Source: Mariniflexile sp. AS56 (GTDB lineage Bacteria; Bacteroidota; Bacteroidia; Flavobacteriales; Flavobacteriaceae). From it: a stretch of 52,692 nucleotides of DNA. Below, piece after piece: positions 27,401-34,867 of the stretch (positions within the stretch are counted from its first letter, which is position 1; each line of letters starts with the position of its first letter). The stretch is from the NCBI RefSeq assembly GCF_030552475.1, contig NZ_JAUPED010000020.1, positions 1-52,692 of the forward strand, written 5' to 3'. The translations under genes and the position numbers were made by a program. Below the pieces are notes generated by a model that was not told where the DNA came from, did not search any database, and saw nothing but the letters and a program-made list of their open reading frames with translations.

Positions 27401-29172
27401 GTTTTTATATAGGTGCTTAAATTATCACCATCTAAAAATTCTGTAGTGGTGTAAAATTGATTTTGAGGTGTCGTTCCATTCCAGCTAAATTTTACAATGT
27501 TAGGATGATCTAATTCCCTCAAGGCATTATATTCATCTAAAACAGAAGTAATATTCACACTTTCGTGAAAGAGTTTTAATGCGTAATCACGTCCTTGCAG
27601 GTCGTGTTTTGCTTTAAAAACTCTAGAGTAACCGCCACGCCCTAAAATTTTATGAATAATATAATCTCCAACTTTATCACCTTCTTTTACTTCGTAAGTG
27701 TCTGTTGCTTGGGTAGAACTAGAGGTTATGCTTTTTGTTTGTTCTTTATGCGACAACTCTATTTTTAAAGCATCATCAATAAATGCTTCAAGATCTTCTA
27801 TACTATCAATACGTTTGTCGCTATCTGTAAGTATTGTTCTCAAACAGATTTCGTCAAGCCATTTAGGTAAAGAATTATTCTCAGCAGAAGGCAATCTATC
27901 TTTAGGTAATTTACCACCTAATTTATCGAGTTCAAAAGGACTTTTTATAGGCTCTTTGCCAGAAAACAACCAAGATATTAAAACACCTAAAGAATAGATA
28001 TCTGAAGCTCTAGAAGCATCTTTTGCAATAAGTTCTAAGGGGTGATATGGCGAAGCGTTAGATTCACTAATAGTATGCATTACTGTATAGCCATTATCAT
28101 TATGATCTGTAAAATAGGACTTCCCAAAATTGCCTAAATACGCATAACCATTGTTTAAAAAGATATTCTCAGGGTTAATATCTCTATGAAAAATGTTTTC
28201 TTTATGTGCCGCTTTTAAAGCACTCATTATATTCTTGAGAATATTTACACGTTCATCTATTGTAAAGGTTTTGTTTCTCGCAGCAGAACGCAATGAGTCT
28301 TCCTCCATTAAATCTGTAATCTCATAAAACAGGTGGTTTTCTTCATCTATTTTAAACTCTACAGGTAATATAAATGGATTGGATCTTATTTTTTGAAGTG
28401 CATTATACTGGTTCTTTATACTTTCTTCACGAGAGTGCAATTCTTCTGGAGATAGACCAACGACTTGCAAAGCATATTCTTTAACGCGCTTTCGTATGTT
28501 TGAAGTCACATTTTTTGGCTTCACCAAATATTCTACGTAATTATCTGATTCTTGTTTTAAAATTTCAATAATCTCATAGCCTTGCACTTCCTTTTTTTGA
28601 TCTGGAGACTTTTTGTTTTGAGCACCTATAAGAAATTGAACAATGTCATTTTGAATATCTACAATGTCATCTTCTCGTTTGCCTACTTGTTCAGGAGATG
28701 TAATATGATTAATAAGCTTATCTGATAATGTAAAAGTCATATCAGCCGCTTTCTCCCACATTATGGGTTCAAAAGAATTAGGATAGGATAGCGTAACCAT
28801 ATTATCTATCCAAGCTTTGCCGTATTTATAATCAGCCTCCTTAAGTTTTGAGGCTAAAATGGCAGTCTTTTGACGATTAGTTTTAAGCGGATTAGGTTTT
28901 TGCCTATCATTTATATACCAGTAATCATCTGCACCTTCTATACGTCCTTTCCAATCTTTATTTTCTATATTATAAATAGCGTGTGGTGCAACAACAACCA
29001 AATCATATTCCCAAAATTGGGTGCGGTTGTTTCGTGGATTAGTAGATGCTATCTCTACGTTAGGAATTAAATAGTAATTGTCTGGAAGCTTGATTTGTAA
29101 AAAATCTAGCAAACGTTTTTCTCCAGCATTTACAACCGAATCAAAATATGGTGGTTTAATTATTTTTGCCAT
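24442..29172 (-). CDS. NERD - pseudokinase - Ser/Thr kinase - P-loop protein (PglW-like)
   Basis: Domains in order of the 1576 residues. A NERD nuclease-related domain (about 10-160) has D57 and E70-x-K72. A first kinase fold (about 200-465) has HRDINPEN at 329-336, but NFG replaces DFG at 348-350, so it is probably a pseudokinase. A second kinase (about 500-755) has the glycine loop LGRGGYSRVF, K533, HRDVKPQN at 623-630 and DFN at 643-645, and looks active. An unrecognised part precedes a P-loop, ITGNAGDGKTAF, at about 942-953. A Cys cluster, CEGCSIANKC, follows. NERD plus kinase recalls PglW of type 2 BREX. It overlaps hsdS by 13 bp. The sister PP2C suggests reversible phosphorylation as the trigger. 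Confidence 0.88.
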   Translation of the reverse strand: MAKIIKPPYFDSVVNAGEKRLLDFLQIKLPDNYYLIPNVEIASTNPRNNRTQFWEYDLVVVAPHAIYNIENKDWKGRIEGADDYWYINDRQKPNPLKTNRQKTAILASKLKEADYKYGKAWIDNMVTLSYPNSFEPIMWEKAADMTFTLSDKLINHITSPEQVGKREDDIVDIQNDIVQFLIGAQNKKSPDQKKEVQGYEIIEILKQESDNYVEYLVKPKNVTSNIRKRVKEYALQVVGLSPEELHSREESIKNQYNALQKIRSNPFILPVEFKIDEENHLFYEITDLMEEDSLRSAARNKTFTIDERVNILKNIMSALKAAHKENIFHRDINPENIFLNNGYAYLGNFGKSYFTDHNDNGYTVMHTISESNASPYHPLELIAKDASRASDIYSLGVLISWLFSGKEPIKSPFELDKLGGKLPKDRLPSAENNSLPKWLDEICLRTILTDSDKRIDSIEDLEAFIDDALKIELSHKEQTKSITSSSTQATDTYEVKEGDKVGDYIIHKILGRGGYSRVFKAKHDLQGRDYALKLFHESVNITSVLDEYNALRELDHPNIVKFSWNGTTPQNQFYTTTEFLDGDNLSTYIKTDANLSISTVYRLAIEMLSALEYLQSREKPILHRDVKPQNIIWDNKGRFVLIDFNVASLKENDKSYVGTNPYLAPDLLDGHNINWDFSADTFALGITLYELVTKHYPWPQFRVPSISKSPTNPKEHNSRISEDFSEFLLKAISTNASSRFTTAKEMLDSLRAIGEDNLLAENKTSNEGVQDGKLYRIEVFIRQGSTSIKLLNEMSTYSEIRKTVHSSLGKFKDTIKRFKSSISFGENLRIVIKVDDEILINETFWKGGARNFNDGNISRVYSALKESFEDNTSRLKEHKIDVEGIDIVDYINSLYSQSKSGNWGTRVNDRGSNYDQLTYSPSKLDRKLIPDILDARFKLIIITGNAGDGKTAFIRKIEDDPTVKNLKRFGHKNGAEFDVNGISFESNYDGSQDEDGKVNNQVLESFFNPFEGLKNFNDANEGRVIAINEGRLVEFLKTSEKYKSLHDTIDQYFYKEGHFELPQGLMIINLNLRSVTAVDEQEPSLFRQQVKTLTKKSLWNKCEGCSIANKCFIKYNVESLNDPASGDEVITRMEWLLRTVALKRELHITMRDLRSYIAFMLSRDHSCEEVESVYTELQNKPEEYWQLYYFNLTNSDSEDSGNNDRLVKLLRETDIGNVAIPNLDRDLFFGQHINRYYLEFSDRSFNLIDDFNNYKIWVPAHEQTDELIKKIKTIQKTYVRHQYFEGSINNYQKRLPYQSLLSFYKALNVDKENSVSDVVLNYVTGNEESKQNKLEFSSHDFNDDSTFAKACLLQIKNIIQEESTAIKQISITNPGTEYYEIIPIVEYKPSSWTSFKSSPNIDSIKKLLPNLFDQLSEDSLHKLKMSISQAISMNEGCENETIWQKHLVLSSSEINDPFSKSFRLFDLNDFELFVSRTDHLVKYLEYEPDSLVFRHKKQLHIELVISLDLFEMLYFIQKGYSPSLNDIRGKFVELTIFKNLLENLIYNKVVVTKDNIEFYEISKDQNNHLNIETMQL

Positions 29173-30521
29173 TCTTCTATTTCTTTTTCAACTAAATCAA
29201 TTGCTTGGTTTTCTTTTATGATAGACTGGTCTAATTTCAATACATAATCCTCAATTAACTCGGAAATTTTTTGCTGATCTGATTTAGACAAAATCGGCAT
29301 ATTTATATTACCTATGAGGTCTTCGTTTAAAGTAATAATTACTGACCCAAATGATGATGCTTCCATACTTCTGATTCCATATTTAGTTCTCAAAAAACAG
29401 AAAACGTAATTTGGAGAAATTTTAGCAGGGTCAATCACAAGTCGCAAAGCGTGTTCCGAAACAGCTGTTTGATTTAAATCATTACCAACTAGAATAGTAT
29501 TACCAACTGTTCCTGATCGACTAATTAAAATATCTTTACTATTGACTAGCATTGAATCCAAACCATTTGTTTTAGTACTTACATTTTTACAATTTCTCTT
29601 TGAATTATAAACCATCATCTCAGAAGATGAAAGAAAAGGAATTCCCTTTTCTACATATATTCTTTTACCGCGTCCTCCTACAAAAATTGAAGACGCATAG
29701 CTGCTAATTTTGTCATATTGTAAATCAGAATTTTCCTCCTTGCTAAGACTTTTCCATAATAACTGGTATTGCCCATCTAGTCTTTTATGGAAAGAATCTA
29801 TTGTTTGAGATGATACTCCTCCAGTTTGAAACCCCAGTTGAGTATTATTTTTACTAATCTTACTTTCAAAAAGGCTTATCGCCTTTTCAATACTTAAACT
29901 AGATTGATATTTAAGATTAGATGAATCCACAATCAGACGATTGATTTCATTTTGCTTATGCTCACTTGGTATTAATATAGGGAGTCGACCTAGTTCTGAT
30001 GGAGATATCCTTGGAATAACCGCCCCATAGACCATCGATTGGATGTATTCATTTACAGTTAGTGAACTCAAATATGCATAAAGATATCCTGAAGAAATAG
30101 CCGAAGATTCTACTCTAATTATTTCTTGAGAACCAATGCATCCAGAAAAACTATTATTGACATAAGCAACATTTCCAACTGTACCAGCACAACTGATCAA
30201 TATTTGACCTTCCTTTAATTTCATTCTTTCAATCCAAGGAGTATACTTTTTAGATATATTTTTGGAAGTGTCTAATGGTGCAATTTTAACCATATCACTT
30301 GCGGTAATATATTTGAAAGCAAAATCTACTTTATTAACGAAAACTCTTTTAAATATGCCGCCTTGATAAATATCTCCACATAAATTCGAAAGAAAATCAA
30401 AAGGTATATTTTTATCTAGTAAATCAGATATTGTTTTTTTACCTCTATTTAAATAATAATCGGGCTTAAGGACAGTTAGTCCTTCCATAAAACGAGTAAT
30501 TTTTATAAATCCACTTTTCAT
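29160..30521 (-). CDS. hsdS: Type I restriction-modification specificity subunit HsdS
   Basis: The 453-residue protein shows the two-TRD layout of HsdS. Similar segments recur in both halves: SCAGTVGNVAYV at about 110 and SRSGTVGNTILV at about 335, with ISPSELGRLPILIPSEHKQNEI at about 175 and LNEDLIGNINMPILSKSDQQKI at about 400, each followed by a helical conserved region. It would choose the bipartite site methylated by HsdM. It directly abuts hsdM (stop and start are adjacent) and overlaps the kinase gene by 13 bp. No HsdR gene is found in the window, so it guides methylation only, unless another protein of the operon uses it. Confidence 0.92.
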   Translation of the reverse strand: MKSGFIKITRFMEGLTVLKPDYYLNRGKKTISDLLDKNIPFDFLSNLCGDIYQGGIFKRVFVNKVDFAFKYITASDMVKIAPLDTSKNISKKYTPWIERMKLKEGQILISCAGTVGNVAYVNNSFSGCIGSQEIIRVESSAISSGYLYAYLSSLTVNEYIQSMVYGAVIPRISPSELGRLPILIPSEHKQNEINRLIVDSSNLKYQSSLSIEKAISLFESKISKNNTQLGFQTGGVSSQTIDSFHKRLDGQYQLLWKSLSKEENSDLQYDKISSYASSIFVGGRGKRIYVEKGIPFLSSSEMMVYNSKRNCKNVSTKTNGLDSMLVNSKDILISRSGTVGNTILVGNDLNQTAVSEHALRLVIDPAKISPNYVFCFLRTKYGIRSMEASSFGSVIITLNEDLIGNINMPILSKSDQQKISELIEDYVLKLDQSIIKENQAIDLVEKEIEEWQK

Positions 30522-32543
30522 CTAATTATCGAAATTTAAAAATTTCATAAATGATTTGTATATTTTCGGTAAATCATCGTCTAATTGCTTTAGTTTTTCC
30601 CTTCTTACTTTTAATATTTTCTCTCCGCTAATTTTTTTAGTTAAATACTTGGTTTCAGTATTGAAAAGTAATTCAGCCCCATCATCATCTCTTAAATAAA
30701 TAGGATTTCCTCTTCTATCCTTACCCAGTTTTTCTGCTATAGCCATAAATACTTTATAATCCTCATCTTTTTCTTGAGCTAATTGTCTTTGCTGCTCAGT
30801 CTTCTTTTCTAAGAATAATAATGAAGCTTGAACACCTACTTGCGGTAAAAATGCTTCTACAGCTAAATCTATAGAGGCTAATATTTTGAAACGATCTAAA
30901 ATCCATTCTCGAACTTTAAGCATATTTGGATTCCCCAAAATACTATCGGGTAGTACGATTGCCATTTTACCACCATCTTTTAAAAAATCATAACAAGCTT
31001 CAATAAACAACACTTCAGGCGCAGTGCTAAATTTGCTTAAATGATAACGTGACGCAATATCACTTTCCACTTTTACTTTTGCTCCAAAAGGCGGATTGGT
31101 AAAAATCATATCAAACTTGCCACGGGCATCTGTACCGTATGCATTATCTATATCTTGCATTTCGTGCAAGCTTTTATCAATGGCATTGTTAATTTTTTCA
31201 ACTTCTGTTGGGTGTTCCCATAGAGGGTAAGCTAAAGAGTTTACGTGAAAAATATTTGCGTGGCCATCACCACCCATTACCATATTCATTCGGGCAGCTT
31301 TTTTAAGATCAGGATCAAAATCAAAACCAAAAATGCTATTTTCTGCATAGATTCTCACTTTTTCATTAACTTCTGGAGAGTTGTATTTTTCTACTAAAAA
31401 TGGACCTTCTAAATCTGGAAACATTTCTTTTGCCATTTGTTGGCGTACGTGGTCTAGTACCATTACCAAGAAACCACCAGAACCACAAGCAGGGTCTAGC
31501 ACACGATGGTGTTCTTTTGGGTCAAGCATTTCCACCATACATTTTACAATGTTACGTGGTGTAAAAAATTGTCCTGCTTCTTGCTTTAAAGTATTGCTTA
31601 CAATGGTTTCATAAGCCAATCCTTTAACATCTACAGAAGCATCTAAAAAGGAATACTTAGCTAATTCTCCTGCGATAAAAGCTAAGCCTTTATCTGTCAA
31701 ATCAATACTTTCGTTTCCTTGAAATACTTCAGAGAAAATATCGGCACTTTTAAGTTCTTCAAAAAGCCCTTTTATTCTTTTAGCTACAGCTTTTCTACCT
31801 TCTTCTGAATTTTGTTCTTTAACACCAACCCAAAATTTACGACGGTAACTTTCACCATTAGGCAATTCCATAAAGCGACGTTTTTCATCATAGAGCTTAC
31901 AAAATATTAAATTTAATAGCTGCCAGAATGCATCTTTCTTACGACCTTCATTACCATAAATATAATCGTGAGAGCGTTTAAATACTTTTACCAAAGAGTC
32001 GTTTGCAGGTGTACGTGTATGTGAACGATCTGCTCTATCTAAATCTTCTAGTGTTTCTCCTTCACCAGGAAAGTCAGACAGATCAGTGAAATTATAATCA
32101 AAGCCAATATCATCTTCTTCCTTTTGTAAGAAGTTGTAACTAGAACCATTTGCCCATAGCCCAAATTCACAACTTTCTACCGCACCCATAGCATTTTCAA
32201 GTGTGGCTGTTAGTCCTTTCTTTTTATCTGTTACTTTAACTTTATCATCTTGAACGATAGCGATCCTAATAATAAAATCTTGCTCGTGCCGTTTACCTTT
32301 TTCAAAAATAACTAAGCTTACTTTTTGCTTTTTTGTTCTGCCAGTTTCAGGATCTTCATATTCAACGGTAAAATCGCGCTCCATATCATCAAGATCAAAC
32401 CCATATTCTTCATTAAGCATTAATAGTACTGACTGTAGATTAGATTCTTGAGCTTTTATCTTCTTGACTTCTCCTGAGAGAATACAAACCAGCTCATTAT
32501 CTTCTAATACTATTTCTTCTTTACTTTTTATATCTGTAGACAT
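30522..32543 (-). CDS. hsdM: Type I N6-adenine DNA methyltransferase HsdM
   Basis: The 673-residue protein carries the SAM-binding motif LDPACGSGGFLV at about residue 348 and the catalytic NPPF at about 483. These follow the usual QEAGQFFTPRNIVKCMVEML segment, so it belongs to the HsdM class making N6-methyladenine. An N-terminal extension of about 160 residues, with the charged RTKKQKVSLVIFEKGKRHEQ, is longer than in typical HsdM. The gene is third in the operon, 17 bp after the nucleotidyltransferase gene, and directly followed by hsdS. Its mark would let the system tell host DNA from invading DNA. Confidence 0.93.
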   Translation of the reverse strand: MSTDIKSKEEIVLEDNELVCILSGEVKKIKAQESNLQSVLLMLNEEYGFDLDDMERDFTVEYEDPETGRTKKQKVSLVIFEKGKRHEQDFIIRIAIVQDDKVKVTDKKKGLTATLENAMGAVESCEFGLWANGSSYNFLQKEEDDIGFDYNFTDLSDFPGEGETLEDLDRADRSHTRTPANDSLVKVFKRSHDYIYGNEGRKKDAFWQLLNLIFCKLYDEKRRFMELPNGESYRRKFWVGVKEQNSEEGRKAVAKRIKGLFEELKSADIFSEVFQGNESIDLTDKGLAFIAGELAKYSFLDASVDVKGLAYETIVSNTLKQEAGQFFTPRNIVKCMVEMLDPKEHHRVLDPACGSGGFLVMVLDHVRQQMAKEMFPDLEGPFLVEKYNSPEVNEKVRIYAENSIFGFDFDPDLKKAARMNMVMGGDGHANIFHVNSLAYPLWEHPTEVEKINNAIDKSLHEMQDIDNAYGTDARGKFDMIFTNPPFGAKVKVESDIASRYHLSKFSTAPEVLFIEACYDFLKDGGKMAIVLPDSILGNPNMLKVREWILDRFKILASIDLAVEAFLPQVGVQASLLFLEKKTEQQRQLAQEKDEDYKVFMAIAEKLGKDRRGNPIYLRDDDGAELLFNTETKYLTKKISGEKILKVRREKLKQLDDDLPKIYKSFMKFLNFDN

Positions 32544-32560
32544 TCTATTTAATAGTTCGT

Positions 32561-33403
32561 TTAGTTAAGTTGGTTTATTATGTTTTGAAGGCTTTTTAAA
32601 GCTTCTTCGTAAGAGATGGTTTTGTGTGTTTCGATAATTTGATTTATTAAAATACTGTGCTCTTTCATCTTTAAAGTTTCTATTAAGGTTTGCTTTACCG
32701 TTTCCAAATCTTTAGGATATCCTTTTAAAATTTCTAATATGTCAATTCCAAGTAATAAGGCTCCGCCAGTAAGTATGGTTTGATCATCAGAATAAACCAA
32801 TTCATAGTGTTGTTCTGCCGCACGTTGGTCATTGATAGACAAATAATTTTCTAGTATGAAGCCAATGTCATCTGCATCTTTGTTGTTTTTGTGATGGCGA
32901 TCTTTCCAAGCCATTATTTTTAATAAAAAAATACCACTTAAGGAGGCAACTTTAATTTCAATTTCTTCGTCAACAATCACTTTTAGTGATGCTTCTTCAG
33001 CAGCATCAAAACCTAATACAGACATTGCAAAACTTTCATCTGGCGGCCAGAATATTTTACTATCCTGTTTCATTATATCACCAAAAGGAACAATGTCTAA
33101 TTGGAATTTATCTTTATATAAAAACCGCTGCTTTTGATCCTTATCCTTGGTAAAATTCTCAAGACTAATTATTTCTTTTTCAAATTTTTGCCATTGCTCC
33201 CAATCATTAACGGTTATTGCGATGTCTAGATCGTGTGTTAAGCGACCAGATTTTTCGTTATGTAACTCCATTACTATATCTCTGGCAGTAGCTCCAATTA
33301 CAAAAAAGGAAATACCTGCTTGTTCAAAATATTCAGTTAGCTCTAATAGAATTGGCTTCAATAGAGGATGTGTGAATTTATCGCTAGATATAATTAAGCT
33401 CAT
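32561..33403 (-). CDS. AbiEii-like nucleotidyltransferase
   Basis: The 280-residue protein shows a nucleotidyltransferase signature. GATARDI is at about residue 37, DLDIAITV at about 58 and a third acidic site, LDIVPFG, at about 105. This spacing is as in the AbiEii/AbiGii toxin family. A helical region with KIMAWKDRHHKNNKDADDI follows, also typical. AbiEii-type proteins transfer nucleotides to RNA or protein targets and are neutralised by AbiEi-type partners. The gene overlaps the AbiEi-like gene by 20 bp. Whether it is a true toxin or has been adapted as a component of the defence system is not shown. Confidence 0.75.
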   Translation of the reverse strand: MSLIISSDKFTHPLLKPILLELTEYFEQAGISFFVIGATARDIVMELHNEKSGRLTHDLDIAITVNDWEQWQKFEKEIISLENFTKDKDQKQRFLYKDKFQLDIVPFGDIMKQDSKIFWPPDESFAMSVLGFDAAEEASLKVIVDEEIEIKVASLSGIFLLKIMAWKDRHHKNNKDADDIGFILENYLSINDQRAAEQHYELVYSDDQTILTGGALLLGIDILEILKGYPKDLETVKQTLIETLKMKEHSILINQIIETHKTISYEEALKSLQNIINQLN

Positions 33404-34385
33404 TCTCTAGTATTTGTTTTGCTGTTTCAATATTTCTACCAAAACCGCTGTTAATTAAATCTGCATATATTAAAAGTGCTGGAGCTGTTTTTTTCTTTTC
33501 AGAATTGTTATTCCAAAATTTTTGTAAAATTTCTACGTCACCTTTTTCACTAGGCACAAGCTTTAGGGATCTAGCTACCTCAGATAAATCTAAATTAGTA
33601 AAGAGTGTAAATTTTTCCGGTCTTAAATTTTCTGTAAGTATTGCAGCTCCTGGTTCTCCCCCCCATAAAACATAACCATCATTGATATGTGTATCGATAT
33701 TTCTCCATTGTTGTTGAAAATCGTTATCTAAAAATCGCATTCTTTTTCTCATTATACGAGGCCTTAGTACTGCGTTGAATGCAACGATCCATCTTTCTAT
33801 TAACTCATTTTTATTTTTAAGAACACGTTTATCACTAGTTTTTAGTAGATAATTTAGATCTTCTAATTCTGCCATAACATTGCTAACAGAACCAATTGAA
33901 ACGTCTGCTTTCTCTGCTATTTTTCGATAAGAATCTTGTAAATGTTCTGGCTTATATAATAGTTGGAATAGGATTTTTAATCCTGCTTCTTGAAAAGCAC
34001 GAGATTGGTTTGTTCTTTCTTTCTTGGCTTTCTTTTGCCCTTCTATAAAAATTACTAAATCATTAAATTTTATATAGGCGTTGCCTGCAATATCTATATA
34101 GTTAATATCACGATTTTTGAATTCTTCTGCAGCCGTTTTAGAAATATACTCAGCGATTAAAATAATAGGTCTGTTATTATTCTGTTTCATCTCTTCTAAT
34201 TGAGATAGTACTAAGCCTTGGTTAGAAGTTCTAACAGCTGATTTTGCCTCTACGATAAATTGCTCGTTCTTGATGCGTAAGAGTGCATCATAGTTCTGTC
34301 TACTGCTATCTATGTCAATAGGAATATTAATTAGCTGTTCTAGCTTAGAAGTAGCTTCGTATATGAAGTCATTGTTGCGATACAT
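33384..34385 (-). CDS. AbiEi-like transcriptional regulator/antitoxin with nuclease-like N-terminus
   Basis: This 333-residue protein leads the operon. Residues 33-48 (YDALLRI, then FIVEAK with D33, E46, K48) resemble a PD-(D/E)xK fold. Residues about 140-180 form a winged helix (DSYRKIAEKADVSIGSVSNV). The C-terminal part, with WGGEPGAAILTENL, resembles AbiEi-type antitoxins of type IV systems, which repress their own promoter by binding inverted repeats. Four TGTTCA half sites lie directly upstream, which fits. Its partner nucleotidyltransferase gene overlaps it by 20 bp. I infer it controls the whole ten-gene operon. The N-terminal fold is suggestive only. Confidence 0.72.
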   Translation of the reverse strand: MYRNNDFIYEATSKLEQLINIPIDIDSSRQNYDALLRIKNEQFIVEAKSAVRTSNQGLVLSQLEEMKQNNNRPIILIAEYISKTAAEEFKNRDINYIDIAGNAYIKFNDLVIFIEGQKKAKKERTNQSRAFQEAGLKILFQLLYKPEHLQDSYRKIAEKADVSIGSVSNVMAELEDLNYLLKTSDKRVLKNKNELIERWIVAFNAVLRPRIMRKRMRFLDNDFQQQWRNIDTHINDGYVLWGGEPGAAILTENLRPEKFTLFTNLDLSEVARSLKLVPSEKGDVEILQKFWNNNSEKKKTAPALLIYADLINSGFGRNIETAKQILENELNYI

Positions 34386-34394
34386 AAGATCAAG

Positions 34395-34462
34395 TGTTCA
34401 TTATTTTGGTTTGTTCAGTGACAATGAACATTCAAATATAGTGAACATATTGAGATATGCAA
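34395..34462 (-). promoter_or_regulatory. Defence-operon promoter with four symmetric TGTTCA half sites
   Basis: Read on the minus strand, TTGC (34462-34459), an 18-nt spacer and TATATTTG (34440-34433) match the Bacteroidota -33/-7 promoter. The motif TGTTCA occurs in plus orientation at 34395 and 34412 and as TGAACA at 34425 and 34442. The spacings of 17, 13 and 17 bp form two nested inverted repeats. One half site lies in the promoter spacer and the others lie downstream of the -7 box, so binding would block transcription. This is the expected layout for autorepression by the AbiEi-like regulator. Confidence 0.75.
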
Positions 34463-34497
34463 GATAATATAAGAAAAAAATGATTTTGAAGCTTATT

Positions 34498-34860
34498 TTA
34501 AAAAGATCCTTTTTCCCTAGGACCTTTATTAGTTACTTTCCATTGGTCATTCTCTTTAACCAGTTTAAAGATTCCGGTCTTTCCATCAAAGGACGTTTTG
34601 TATCTTACCCAGGCAATTTCACCATCAATGGCTTCATCTAAGATTTCTACTTCGATTATTTTATTGGAATCTGGTAGCATATCTTGAACCGTAATCAAAC
34701 TGGCATATCCTTCTGATGTAGTATGCTTTTTTAGTGTGGATTCATCTTTAGAGAAAAAACTTTTCGCAACAATTTCAGCGGTTTCTGTGTGGGACCTATT
34801 CACATTTCCAGAACAAGAAATGAATAAAACTACGAGTGAACAAATAATTAATCTTTTCAT
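34498..34860 (-). CDS. Small lipoprotein at the end of the tra operon
   Basis: The 120-residue protein starts with a lipoprotein signal (LVVLFISC, lipobox cysteine at about residue 16). The mature part ends with a strand pattern typical of DUF4878/NTF2-like lipoproteins (GIFKLVKENDQWKVTN). It follows traN after 7 bp on the same strand. It may be an outer-membrane-linked part of the transfer channel or an exclusion/surface protein; the sequence does not say which. Confidence 0.7.
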   Translation of the reverse strand: MKRLIICSLVVLFISCSGNVNRSHTETAEIVAKSFFSKDESTLKKHTTSEGYASLITVQDMLPDSNKIIEVEILDEAIDGEIAWVRYKTSFDGKTGIFKLVKENDQWKVTNKGPREKGSF

Positions 34861-34867
34861 AATATTA

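Noticed and set aside
8563-34385. Classical type I restriction-modification or BREX locus
   Set aside because: HsdM and HsdS are present but no HsdR-type translocase. There is no PglZ or BrxL and no BrxC/PglY-type gene that I can recognise, so neither label fits the whole operon.
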